A program made the translations under genes and the position numbers. From NCBI GenBank assembly GCA_047495785.1, contig JBLDXI010000030.1:558001-622000 (forward strand): DNA of 64,000 nt, given 5' to 3'. The notes beneath the pieces were generated by a model, which was given only the letters and a program-made list of their open reading frames with translations, made no database searches and was not told the origin of the DNA. The stretch's first letter is position 1, and each line of letters begins with the position of its first letter. Below, in pieces: positions 22,565 to 33,306 of the stretch. This DNA is from Lepidodermella squamata (taxonomy: Eukaryota > Gastrotricha).

Positions 22565-23849
22565 TCATGATATCATTAGGGCAAACATGCCAGAAATCAT
22601 TGTCAGAGTCAAAATAGCTAGGAAAATGAAGAAAAGTAAATCCATCCTTCTTACATAGGTTAACCGCATCCTTAACAACGAAACTTTCTTCATACGAAAT
22701 CGTCTAATATGAGCGAGTTGGCATGTGACAAGTGCATAAGTCGTGCAAATGCATCCGATTATCATTTGACAGCCCATGAAGATCAACGTGTAGCTCAACT
22801 CTGACGACTTTGGCAAAGATTCTGAGACTACAGTTAGAAGTACAGTATAGGATAGGACAACTGTAATGCAGAACGCGGGTCTATCCGGGCATTTTGGTGG
22901 CATGAGCCATACGGATAGCAAAAGCGACAGAAGGGCAAAACTTGGTAAAAACAGGTTCAAGATTAATGTAGCAGGTTTTCTTCGAAAACGGAAAGTTACA
23001 TCAATCCTCGAGTACCTGTCGTTCATAGGATCTAGGTAATAAGAGTAAAGGGCTACTGTCGCGTTTGTATCGATAACTTCCCAGGTATCGCTCTTAGATA
23101 TGAAATTTGCATCGTTTGGGTCGAAAAGTTCCTTTTTACTTTTCAGCAGCTCCAGTTGCATGAGAGTGCTAGCATACCAAGATTCGACGAGGATGCTGCA
23201 AGTTTGAATGTCGAAAGGGAATTTCCTCAACCTTAACAAAGTACATCGAAGTAAATCGAGTTAAAATATGGAAAAATACCCCAAACGGCAGAAGGAGTTC
23301 AATGTGAGAGCAACAGCTAGTAAACATGTTCCATCCCTCTTAAAGAATACTCTCCCGTGATCGTCGATGTACCTATACGCAAGAACCTCTGTAAAAATGA
23401 CTACCGATTCGATGATTTAGCTACAAACTCGCTGAATTTTGCGGTATGGTCATTTGCATTGATATGCTGAACTTTCGGATGCCAGGTTTCCGATGCAAGC
23501 AGCTCGAATGCCCACAAGCCATTTTCGGTTTTGTTCCATTTAGAGCACGGATGCTGCCAGGTGAAATCTAATTCTGCAATCAGGGAAAACCTATAAAAAG
23601 ATACATTTATTCGGCAAATGAAATGGGTGATGCTTGCATTTGCTCTTTTTCAGAAATTCCAGAGAACCGGATTGGGACGAACTCAACGGTTACAAACATC
23701 ACCTGGCTATGTTCGTTAACTGGGCGTGTTTTCGCTTTCAAATCGCATTTCCGTATGAGATCCCGCGAAAATTGCTCGCCAGGCGGAGAATATTCCATCT
23801 CTTTTATTGCAAGGCATAGTCGAAAGACGAGTGATAATAACAAAATCAT
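22565..23849 (-). CDS. Cys-loop ligand-gated ion channel subunit 4
   Basis: Four exons: 23638-23849, 23425-23590, 23280-23386, 22565-23231, about 383 residues, all phases compatible. The first intron uses a GC donor (AAT/gcaagc) where its paralogues use GT. The second intron is very short (38 bases). The signal peptide starts MILLLSLVFRLCLA. The ligand domain has DFTWQHPCSKW and the Cys loop is CRLGLRKFPFDIQTC. Four membrane helices; pre-M2 PPKCPDRPAF. Third of a tandem of three channel genes. Confidence 0.83.
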
Positions 23850-24548
23850 TCCGTCTGAAATTTTGGCGGGGGCAAATTTGCCCGTTTATAAACCAGAATG
23901 ATATTCGAGCAAACATTTTTGCTGGCAAATTTGTTTTTTTTATATACCTGCGCAAATATTGTCACGAAAGCATTTTCATGTTTTCTAAAATTAGATAGAA
24001 ACCTGATCTTTTATTTGAATTCATCCCAGGTGAGGATCGGTGTGCGCAGGTCAATCGCAGATAACGTTTTACATAATTTTAAAGATCTAGCCTAATTAAA
24101 CGTTGTCTTGTGCACTCGTCTATAATAATGCTGATAACCGCTGTGTAAGTGGCTGTTGCTAAAGTGGGGGTTGCTAATCTGGGGGAGTGCCTTTTAAACA
24201 CGTGGAGATCAATTTCATAAGCTAAGAATAGAACGTGAAACGTGATGCAGCCGATGAGGTAATCAAGTCGGGTTCTCGCAAATATTCACCTGACCTCGAG
24301 AAAACATCGCGTTGTAATTGCCTTTAATTATTAGTCATAAGCTTCGTGAGAATGTTTGACAGGAAAAGCTGCTGAGATTCTTAAAATTATAGAAGCTTTG
24401 AAAATGCTTCTATGAAAATGCGTGAACACCACATGCGCGTTTACTTGCTGCTCATTTTAATGAGGAAGCGACATGAACTTCACGGACTTATTTCGACCTC
24501 GCAAATTATTCTGAGAGTTTTGCTTAATGCTTTGCAGAACTTACTATC
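23850..24548. other. Divergent intergenic region
   Basis: Lies between the divergent channel 4 (minus) and receptor copy 3 (plus). No gene is recognised; it is the likely promoter region for both. Confidence 0.45.
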
Positions 24549-26963
24549 ATGCTACTGCTCTTAAATTGGTCAGTTTTCTTGCTAGCACTCATGAACAGCC
24601 CGGAGATTTGCCTCCCGAAATCTCATTCGCTGCTCGTGCCAGTCTTCACTTATGGTCTCGAAGTTTTGAATTCTTCTGCCATGTCAGATGCAGCAGAAGA
24701 GGAAAGGTGTTCAAAAGTGGCTTTAACTTTTCTAGTTGACAGCATAAATTCGAACCTAAGAATTCTGCCGAATTATCGTTTGCAGCTTCAATTTTTTGAC
24801 ACAGAACTTCCTTTCCTCTCCCAGGACATTGTAAGCTTCTATAAGCCTATTGAGTCAGAAATTCGGGAAAACACATTGCTCTCCCCATTCTTCATGGGAC
24901 CCAAGCTTTCTTTGAAACCTGAAGAGGTCAAATTTCAGCGTATTTTCCAGGTGATAAGAGCGTCTTTATCATTGTCTCAAGTCCAGAATCAATTCGGTCT
25001 TTTCTGGTGGACGTGGCCAGTAGACATCTGGATGGACATTCCCAGCAACACCTTTATCAAACATGCGACCATTAATACGATCCTTCATATTGGAAAGTGG
25101 CGCCAAATCGCCTTGTTGTCCATTGATGCAGAAGATTATAGATCTGCTGATGTTCTTATTCGAAATTCGACGATTTTCGATGCAAACGGCATAGAAGTCG
25201 TTCAAGCTGAGGTTGGGGTGTCATACAATGAATTCCTAGCCGTGAAGAAGCTCGGCCTAGCTAGGATTCTCGTTCTATCAGGGACCTTTCTACCTGATGA
25301 TTGTCCGAGGATTTATTGTGACAGCTACGCAGCAGGGATTCGAGCCCCGGAATACGTCATGTTCTTCCCGAATTCAGCTTGCGTTGGCTACAAAGTTGAT
25401 ACAACGGCTTCTCTGTGCGACCTGTCAATTCAATACCAGCAAATCAGAATATCTTTGTTTCTCACCCATTGGACAACGGATCCCCTCTTTTATCTATATG
25501 CCCCTGCCGTCTATGCGGTAGTAGACAGCGAGTATCTGTACAGTAAATCAGGTCAAGCTAAAGCCCTAATGATGGAAAAATGTCCATTCGATGCGTTTAA
25601 ATTAGCTGCATTGAATCGTCAATTACTTAGCGGTCTTTTCCTTCTTAACGCGACAGAGGCAGCGCTGAAGCCACGCAATCTCAGTCTCCGAGATTACCGA
25701 AGCGGCAATCCAGGTTCAACTCTTGTTAGTCAAACTTTCGCTGAAATGGGGAGCCGTTTCGAATACTTTCGGTCGAACAATAAGAAATATTTGCTTATGA
25801 CTGGGACATCTTTCCTGGTACAGAGAACTGGAAAGGGAGTGACGGGTAGCGATTTCATTTTTCGAGTGAATTTTACCGGAAATCGAGCTACATTTCAAAA
25901 TATATCCACCCAAACAATTGAATTTATGTCCCCCATAAATTGGGCGACTCTAAATGGTAAAACACCGAAAGATCTATCAACAGTCTTGAGCATCCAAGGT
26001 TCAATTGACCTCACAGCGATCTATGTACTGTGCGCTCTGGCTACTTTAATATTTTTCATCGAAATAACTATTGGAATCGTTGCTATTGCTGTTATCAAAG
26101 GTAAAATCAAATCGGATGGAACTCCTTACTTCAACACATGCAGTGGATTTGCGATTCTTCTCGGCTGTTTGCTCCTGAATGTATCAGTTTATGTCATTAT
26201 GCTCGGCCCGGTGTATTTTCCTGGAATTAACTGTAATATTCGGGATTTGTTCACTGTGGTCGGATTGTCAATGGTAAACTCAGCGTTGTACATTCGAATG
26301 GCTACTATGGTGTACTTTATGAATTTGCATTTCTACGTCAGCCGAAGTGTAAGAAAAAGGGTGTCATTCAGCGTCACTGAGTCAGAGAAGGATAGACGTG
26401 AGGCGATGATTGCCCTTCAAAGGGTAATCGTTCAAGGGATATCGATAATTGTAGCAACATGCACGCTGATTTTTGTCATATGGCAAATTGCTGAGCCAAT
26501 GAGTTACATTTCAAGCTTTACTGAAACTGAATTCAGTTCAGAACTCGACTCTTTCTACAACATTGAAGTACGGTCCTGTTGGTCAAAGAACAGTTACTAC
26601 TTGTTAATAACGCTGGTGTTGATTCAGGTCATATTGCTATTCCTGGGTTGCTTTCAAGCTGCTTTTATACGGACATCCTCTATTTCGTGGCTTCGAGCTA
26701 GATTTCAGCTTGATGTCAAGACTTATCGTATTGCTGTATGGAACGCTCTGTTCATCACTATAGCGGTTATTTTTGGAGAACTGGCGCTGACAAAAGATAA
26801 GCCCTCTCGAGCTTACCAAGGCACGACGTTAGTTGCTAGTGGTCTTGTGGTCTACTCAATATCCACAGTTGTAGCTATTTTCTTCGGATTCATACAATCC
26901 CCACAACAAACTTTGCGAAGATACCTCAGGAAAACGACTATCGCCTCTGCAAGATTAACATGA
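24549..26963 (+). CDS. GABA-B-like class C 7TM receptor (copy 3)
   Basis: Single exon, 804 residues. The signal peptide starts MLLLLNWSVFLLALMNS. The Venus-flytrap domain reaches about residue 480 and includes the block DIPSNTFIKHATINTILHIG shared exactly with copy 2. Seven hydrophobic segments lie between about 495 and 785. The second extracellular loop cysteine is in VRSCWSKNSYY, and segment 6 is followed by FGELALTKDKPSRAYQ. Copies 2 and 3 are inverted relative to each other and flank the three tandem channel genes. Presumed G-protein-coupled receptor; ligand unknown. Confidence 0.82.
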   Translation: MLLLLNWSVFLLALMNSPEICLPKSHSLLVPVFTYGLEVLNSSAMSDAAEEERCSKVALTFLVDSINSNLRILPNYRLQLQFFDTELPFLSQDIVSFYKPIESEIRENTLLSPFFMGPKLSLKPEEVKFQRIFQVIRASLSLSQVQNQFGLFWWTWPVDIWMDIPSNTFIKHATINTILHIGKWRQIALLSIDAEDYRSADVLIRNSTIFDANGIEVVQAEVGVSYNEFLAVKKLGLARILVLSGTFLPDDCPRIYCDSYAAGIRAPEYVMFFPNSACVGYKVDTTASLCDLSIQYQQIRISLFLTHWTTDPLFYLYAPAVYAVVDSEYLYSKSGQAKALMMEKCPFDAFKLAALNRQLLSGLFLLNATEAALKPRNLSLRDYRSGNPGSTLVSQTFAEMGSRFEYFRSNNKKYLLMTGTSFLVQRTGKGVTGSDFIFRVNFTGNRATFQNISTQTIEFMSPINWATLNGKTPKDLSTVLSIQGSIDLTAIYVLCALATLIFFIEITIGIVAIAVIKGKIKSDGTPYFNTCSGFAILLGCLLLNVSVYVIMLGPVYFPGINCNIRDLFTVVGLSMVNSALYIRMATMVYFMNLHFYVSRSVRKRVSFSVTESEKDRREAMIALQRVIVQGISIIVATCTLIFVIWQIAEPMSYISSFTETEFSSELDSFYNIEVRSCWSKNSYYLLITLVLIQVILLFLGCFQAAFIRTSSISWLRARFQLDVKTYRIAVWNALFITIAVIFGELALTKDKPSRAYQGTTLVASGLVVYSISTVVAIFFGFIQSPQQTLRRYLRKTTIASARLT

Positions 26964-27315
26964 ATACAAAAGTATGAAACGTATTTAAAGATCTTGTTCA
27001 GCGAAATTGTTCGGCAGATGGCAAGCATTACTAAACGAATATTTCACGCACAAAATTAAGTGAAATAAACATGGATTAAATAGTTAAAATAATCAGTTGG
27101 CAATCCACAAATTGAAATAAATTTAAACTGCATTTATTCGTTCATTGCTGAGGTGTTCAATTGTATTTAACCCGTTTCAAACTTATTATCGGTCACCTAG
27201 AAAATGACGCAGAAGAAGTCCATTTTCGGCGGCTTCGAATCATTTATAGGCATCAAAAGTTAGTAATGAAACATGACACAATTTGATTGCAAATTAAAAC
27301 TACAGTTTCAGAATT
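26964..27315. other. Convergent intergenic region
   Basis: AT-rich 3' flank between the receptor (plus) and the 27316 gene (minus). No gene seen. Confidence 0.45.
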
Positions 27316-28230
27316 TCAAGGCTTGCAGCCTTTGGGAGGCTCCAATTTTTTACCTCGCTGGGCTTTTTGCTTCGCATCAATGAAAGACCAGACAATTTTA
27401 ACCCGTTCCATATCTATCAAGGGAAGCGCGGTTAAAACAATTTCAGACGATCCTTCGTTGTCGACTCCAGTAACGACTCCAACTTGAAATGCTTGAACTT
27501 TCATTCCAAGGTGGCAGATTTGATGTGCTTTCAGACGGTAGTTGCTCATTTCCCGATATTTGAAAGGAAATTCAAAGGCGGAGCCATGAGGTGACGGGAG
27601 GTAGGCATCTTTTAAGATCGCCAGCGATAAGCTTTCCCAGAGTTCTGCTTTTTCTGCCGCGGGTGTCTGAGGTGAGAAGTCTTCAACGGTGTCCAGCAGA
27701 TCCGAATAAAATTTGCTAGAGTCAGCACTGTCTTTCGGCTTGGTGATCGAGACATAAAATTGGACCAAACGATATACAGCACCGATTCGCTGCAACACTT
27801 TAGTGCACTGAGTTGCCAGCTGAAGTGTGGTTAAACGAATCGGCGTTTTTGGGGAAAGACTCGAACCAAGAGTGCGGCAATGAAATGACAGCGCTCCACA
27901 TTCTTGCTGAATGCTATTAATTATGTTTATCAGACCAACAATTTCTGCAGGTGCGATGACGGCTTGTTGCTGATTTATTTGAAAATTGTTGTAATTGTTA
28001 ACCACTGTTTTTGACTGGTCAGGTGGCTGCACTTCTCCGGTATACGGCGGCGGTTGTCCGTCATTCGGATTTGACAAAGCTTGTTTTAGAAGCGTTTCGA
28101 GATCACTGCTACTAAGCGAATCCACTGAAGTGTCGCCTGTTCTTAGCATGCGATTAGCATGTGATTTGATGTTGCCTTGATTAGCCTGTGCTTTTATTGC
28201 GACATTTTCTACCGGCAGCGGGGATTCCAT
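27316..28230 (-). CDS. Unidentified soluble protein, about 304 residues
   Basis: I do not recognise this protein. The ATG at 28230 (MESPLPVENVAIKAQ) is preferred; an in-frame ATG at 28290 would add a hydrophobic stretch containing a possible splice acceptor (ctttttag), so the upstream part is probably intron or UTR. Residues 1-70 are Ser/Pro-rich and low in order. About 80-150 is Gln/Asn-rich and then helical (FQINQQQAVIAPAEIVGLIN). The rest looks globular, with a conserved-looking FPFKYREMSNYRLKAHQI, and a basic C-terminus. No signal peptide or membrane helix. It lies just downstream of, and in line with, the HEPN-like gene, so the two may be related in function or be exons of one transcript. 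Confidence 0.6.
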   Translation of the reverse strand: MESPLPVENVAIKAQANQGNIKSHANRMLRTGDTSVDSLSSSDLETLLKQALSNPNDGQPPPYTGEVQPPDQSKTVVNNYNNFQINQQQAVIAPAEIVGLINIINSIQQECGALSFHCRTLGSSLSPKTPIRLTTLQLATQCTKVLQRIGAVYRLVQFYVSITKPKDSADSSKFYSDLLDTVEDFSPQTPAAEKAELWESLSLAILKDAYLPSPHGSAFEFPFKYREMSNYRLKAHQICHLGMKVQAFQVGVVTGVDNEGSSEIVLTALPLIDMERVKIVWSFIDAKQKAQRGKKLEPPKGCKP

Positions 28231-28348
28231 ATGTTCAATATATAAGAGTGAACCTAAAAAGAAAAAGACAATGTCATCGCCATTGAACATTCAAGATTCA
28301 AGAATCATGGAATCTCATGATGCACTTGGCAAGCTGTCCGGCGCTATT

Positions 28349-29182
28349 TTAATTTAAAGGCAGCTCGTCGATTCTGTCGTCCAAGTCATCACAAAGGAAA
28401 TCCTCTTGAATTCCCATCAGACGCAACCTCTCTATAAGCGTAATTTTCAAAAGCGATGCTAGCCGAGCATAACTTTTACATATGATGAAAGCGTCCTTAG
28501 GTTGTAATTCGCAAGTAATCCGTTGACCGTGGGCGAAAGCATTCCGAATCCTAATCAGCTTATCCAAAATATCTTTGTTTTTGTTGCTGCTTCCAGTTAG
28601 ACCTGTTAAATGGCGTTCGCCAGAGTTAGCAATAAGGTTATTCATCTCAGGGTCGATTGCATCAGCCCATTTTGTAATCTCGTCCTTCAGGGGAGTGCGA
28701 ACATTATCCTTGTCAAGCTCGGGAAACGCCTCCAATAGAACTAGCAGTAGTTTATGAATGTTTTTGTCATCCGGCCTTATGAGGCCGAAGAGACTTGCGG
28801 GTAGTATTGAGTCAAAGACTTCTTTTTTTGGTATATTGGGATAAATCTTAACTAAATGAGTTAATGCTATCTCTTCCGCTATGTCTCTGTCCATGAAATG
28901 CCTATCCATAACCAAAGTCCAAACAGCATGAACTATCTGGGCAACTGCCCGCGTGAAATCAGCGTAAGCCATGGTGACAGCTCCGTGGTAGAAAGAGTTT
29001 ATGAGAACATAGTCTTGGAGTTGCGACAGAGATCCAGCAGCAGGGGTATGTACTAAGTCCGCAGTTCGTCTGAACAAGTTGATATCAACCGACATTTCGT
29101 TGACAAAGCTGAACTGCAGTGGGTGACAAAAAAATAGCCAATTGTCGATGAATAACAGCAGCGTTGAAAGCTGAGATATCAT
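28349..29182 (-). CDS. Possible HEPN-domain protein
   Basis: A 277-residue frame (or 248 from the internal ATG at 29095, MSVDINLFRR, which avoids a hydrophobic start). It is mostly helical. Near the C-terminus it has LIRIRNAFAHGQRI, the R-N-x3-H pattern of HEPN domains, which form helical bundles and often act as RNases or RNA-binding modules. The preceding helices (residues about 30-100 and 130-190) fit such a bundle, but only this motif supports the call. No signal peptide if the shorter start is used. 59 bases separate its stop from the start of the upstream-extended frame of the next gene. Confidence 0.5.
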   Translation of the reverse strand: MISQLSTLLLFIDNWLFFCHPLQFSFVNEMSVDINLFRRTADLVHTPAAGSLSQLQDYVLINSFYHGAVTMAYADFTRAVAQIVHAVWTLVMDRHFMDRDIAEEIALTHLVKIYPNIPKKEVFDSILPASLFGLIRPDDKNIHKLLLVLLEAFPELDKDNVRTPLKDEITKWADAIDPEMNNLIANSGERHLTGLTGSSNKNKDILDKLIRIRNAFAHGQRITCELQPKDAFIICKSYARLASLLKITLIERLRLMGIQEDFLCDDLDDRIDELPLN

Positions 29183-29416
29183 AGCCAGCTCATGGCAGCT
29201 TTTAACATGAGTGTGACAAAGATAAGACGTTTCTTATCAAAACCAATGGCAAGAATAAGTGTGAAAGTTTCTTCGATAAGCATATTTTTCATGTTCCTCA
29301 GCAAGTCGGATTCAAAATCTTGTTTACATTGTGCTATCCAACCGTGAAAATTTTTCAACCTTTCTATCAGCCAGTGTTCGCGATTAAATCCGTAAGCTGA
29401 GGAGTCTATTAATTAT

Positions 29417-30716
29417 TCAAGTAATTATCAAAGAAGAAATTGTCAAATTCACGATTATAGTCATCATGGTTAAACCACCGAAAACTATCCCATCTACAAG
29501 TCTGATGAATGATATTTTGAAACGTCCGAACGCCATGCTACGTTCTGCGAACTTATCCCGATTCGCTAGGTCGCAAGCTACCAGCGTATAGAGCGCGCTA
29601 ACAACGCCGAGACAGAGTTGAAAAGCGGTTAGAACCAGTGCGTAGCAGATATCGGAGGTCGAAGGTAAAGCTTGAGTCACTAGGGACAGCAAAACAGTAT
29701 AAGCAAGTACGACAGTCACGCAAAAAGCTGGCCGATCTGGGTGTTTGGGCGGCATTATTCCAGAGGCTAAAAGTAGGATTTCAAGGCCTAAACTTGGAAT
29801 GAAGAGACTGACAAGAGCAATCGCCGGGTTGCGATTCATCCGAAATTCGAAAATTGCCTTGTCGAAGTCTTTCCCGCCTGGGTCGCCTATTCCGTTGTAG
29901 ATATTGACCCCCATTGATGCCTTAGCGCTGGCAAGTCGCCAAACGTCGGCTGAAGTGATGAAATTCGCCATAAATGTAATTTCCGAGGTGTTATCTCTCA
30001 GGAACATCCTTATTCTAGACCTTGGAAACCAGGATTCAATTTGAACAGTGCAGACTTGTTGGTCGAACGGGAATTTCCTAAGGCTAGAACAACAAAAATG
30101 ATATCTATCACCTAAACGGAAATTAGGAAACTAACTTCAAAGCACAAAATGATGTGAAAGTTGAGACGATCGGTAGGAAAAAAGCACCATCATTCGTTAC
30201 TGAAATCAGGCCGTGGTTATCGACAACGCTGCTTAACAGAAAAATGTATAGATCATTTAAAAATGCCCTTAAATTACTTCTCAGGACCCCAATATGCTGA
30301 ATCATCAGCTCCGTTAGAATGCGTTAACATTGGGCGCCAAGTATCGGCAGCAAACAGATCTATCTGAGGTATTCCCGTGTCATTCAACTCCCAATTCACG
30401 CATGGGTGCTTCCAACTGATATCAAGCTCGCCGAACACCGAAAATCTACGGATGTAAAGCCTTCGAAAAATCAAGAAAAATCTGAAATTACTTACGTTTG
30501 CTTCTGATCGTCTATTTTCAAGAAACGATAAGGTATGAAGCTAGTGAACACCTCCAACGTATCTTCAGCCTTAATAACTGGCCTAGCTTTCTCGGACAAG
30601 CTGCATCTTTCAATGAAGGTCAGCGCAAGTTTCCGTTCTGGAGGCATGTACTCAGCCGCTCTTGTTATCGAAACGAATAATTCAACAATCAAAGCTGTAA
30701 GCATTATTATCCTCAC
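29417..30716 (-). CDS. Cys-loop ligand-gated ion channel subunit 5
   Basis: Four exons: 30496-30716, 30278-30445, 30136-30228, 29417-30083, about 382 residues, same exon lengths as channel 3 in the middle exons (168 and 93). The signal peptide starts MRIIMLTALIVELFVSITRA. The ligand domain has DISWKHPCVNW and the Cys loop is CALNLRKFPFDQQVC. Four membrane helices; pre-M2 PPKHPDRPAF. A displaced member of the tandem at 19.6-23.8 kb. Confidence 0.87.
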
Positions 30717-31053
30717 ATCGCATCCAGAAAAACGCTGACTGTTTAATTGGAATTTTTGCGATTGATTCTTCTGTGTATAAGATTCTTGTATTTAATTGTG
30801 GCAAATGTTGACATTTCGACTTGTATTTACCGGACACAAAAATATGGCGTTATACGTAATAGTTAGCAAATAATGGTATCGGCTCTCTCTCTCTCTCTCT
30901 CTCTCCCTAATGTTTGCAATATTTCAACCTCATATACACTCACTATCTAAAATGCGACATTTCCCTAGGTTGCGAACCAAAAGAAATCTCGTTAGTCAAA
31001 ATTTATTCAAAAATTAAACTGTTCAAGTGAAACATTCGACTTTCCATCGTCTA
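30717..31053. repeat. Intergenic with (CT)n microsatellite
   Basis: Holds a run of about 11 CT units at 30883-30905. No gene recognised. Confidence 0.8.
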
Positions 31054-32594
31054 CTACGGCGAGGGAGTTGTATTGTTTACTTTCGAAATAGCTCCTTTTG
31101 CGATGAGCATCTTCACCAGTTCATCCGTGGTCCTTCTTGTTTCCAGTGCCAAATCCAACACGCTTTTCCCATCACTATTCACCGCATTCACATCGGCTCC
31201 AGCATCCAATAACATCTTAAACATCGCCGTATCACCGAACGTGAATCGAAGTGCGGAGAGGAGAGGGGTTTCTTTCAACAGGTTATTAACAGCATTCACG
31301 TTAGCCTTCTTCCCAATCAAATATTTGACAACGTCATTCAAATCCATCATCATAGAATTGACAACGCTGTGAAGGCACGTACGCCCGTCCTTGTCCGAAG
31401 AATTTACGCTTAGGGATGCGTTTTCCACCCCGTATTTGATCAGAGGCAGGCCTAAAGCGCTGAATTTACAGGAAATTGTCAGGAAGTTATCGCCTGTCAA
31501 CGACGTAGCTTTCACGTTATCGCCGGCTGCGATCAACATTTTAACGATTTCGAACTTCTTATCACTATCCACACTCTGGGCCATGGCAACTCTCATCAAG
31601 GGGGTTAGGCCACTTGAGTCTGGGGTGCACGTTGCGTTGAAGGCTATCAGAACGTTGAGCAAGTCCCAATTCAAGTTACCAGCGGCCTGAGCCAGCGCAG
31701 TCTCCCCCATATGATCCGCCGCGTTAACATTCGCCCGTTTCGACAGCAGAAACTCAACGGCATACGGGTTTTGCTCGTGGTAGTTGACCATGAATTTGAT
31801 AAGGGGGTACCTGTCCAGAATCTTCACATTAACATCCGCTCCTTTGCTGACAAGTAACTGCAGCATTTCGAACTTTTCAGGGCACATTGCGATCGGATAG
31901 TCGCCATTTGTTGATTTCTGATTAGGACTAAGACCTTTATCCAATAGATAGTTGACAAATGTGACATTGCAAGTTATCGCGGCTTTTATGAGTAACCCAG
32001 CGCCTGATGAGTCGACTGTCCTCAGATTAGCCCGGTTTTGAAGAAGATAGTCGACAATGTCTTGCCTGCCCTGACGAGCTGCGAATTGAAGTGCATCAAC
32101 TCCGTTGTTGTCTTTCGAATTAACATCCGCTCGTTTGTCTAGCAAGAGCTTGATAAGATCGAGACGGCCCTTCTCTGCAGCCCATACCAAGGCGGTTCGT
32201 CGATATCCGAGAACCCCGGTGTCTTTAGCATCGACCTGGGCACCGTTGTCGAGCAGAAGTTTGACAAGATCCGCGCTTTGGTTGAAGGCGCAGGCCACAG
32301 CTAAGGCTGTTCCTCCCTCGACAAAAGCTTCATCTGCGGTTCGGTATAAAACAGTGGCGGGGACTTCGGCTAGTCGAGTGTCGACTGGAACTGTTTTTCT
32401 CGCTAGGATGCTGCGAACATCCGCGAGTCTGCCTTGCTTCACAGCATTTATAAATTCCTAAAAAATCGTTGTATGCTTACTAAGGTACTAATTTTGGAGA
32501 TACTCACATTTTGCTCAGCGGTATTAGTTACGGGAGCTGCTGAAATTGATCCAAGACCGATCACGGCTATACAAGTAAATAAGGTTTGAATCAT
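31054..32594 (-). CDS. Secreted ankyrin-repeat protein
   Basis: Two exons: 32508-32594 and 31054-32457, phase 0, about 496 residues. Exon 1 encodes a signal peptide (MIQTLFTCIAVIGLGSISAA) and little else. Exon 2 holds about a dozen ankyrin repeats (for example TALVWAAEKGRLDLIKLLLD and VLDLALETRRTTDELVKMLI). No membrane helix follows. Ankyrin repeats are usually cytosolic protein-binding scaffolds; a clean signal peptide points to secretion or a lumenal role, which is unusual but known for some venom and effector proteins. The intron just after the signal peptide has standard GT-AG ends. Confidence 0.87.
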
Positions 32595-33306
32595 TCTTGT
32601 TAAAACAGAATTTATAATATTTATACGTGTTGTATCTTTTATAAGAGCAGTTGAATCGTGACTGAGTGTGGGTGTTAATTACAGCACCAGGCAATTGAGC
32701 ATTGTTTCTGTAATAGGCGTCAGTATGCACACGGAGCTGAATAACACAGTATGTTGTTTGGATTGGGCTAGTAGTCTTTTTCCTAGTAGTTTATTCAGTT
32801 TCTGTGCCAAGTTCCGGGCATAGGAAGGGCATTTCTGATCAGTAACACGACTAAATGACTGTATCGCAGAGGGAAGATCCAGGTGTCAAAGCTGTTTTTG
32901 CTTCATTCTCCAAAACTACTAGTGATTTCAGCCTAAAAACGAGGGAAGCGAGGGAATTGTGAAGATTCCCCCTCGAACACGCCTGAAATTGACTAAACAT
33001 GGGCAGAATTTGCATTTTCTTCTTCGGTCCGGCCGATGATACCTCCGATTTGAATCGACCGTATTCGATCTCGGTAACTCAAATTTAAATACTGAGAGAA
33101 TTCTGTCTAGGACTACCTAAGACTAGCAACTAGCATAAGCGAGCTATCGGCCATCAGGATTTTCCATGTCTTCATCTTCGAAATAGCCGTAGAAGGATTA
33201 CTTTCTAGCACATTTGTGCAATATTCTTTTTCTATTATTAACAAATTATTAACAGATTAAAGACTTCATTAGTTTGTTATCTCAAAATCTCAAAATTTAA
33301 CGCAAT
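32595..33306. other. Intergenic, ankyrin gene to receptor copy 4
   Basis: Promoter of the ankyrin gene at the left (TATAAATATT-like sequence on the minus strand near 32620) and 3' flank of the receptor at the right. Otherwise no gene is recognised. Confidence 0.4.

Noticed and set aside
31073-31690. Plus-strand frames opposite the ankyrin gene
   Set aside because: Antisense shadows of regular ankyrin-repeat codons.
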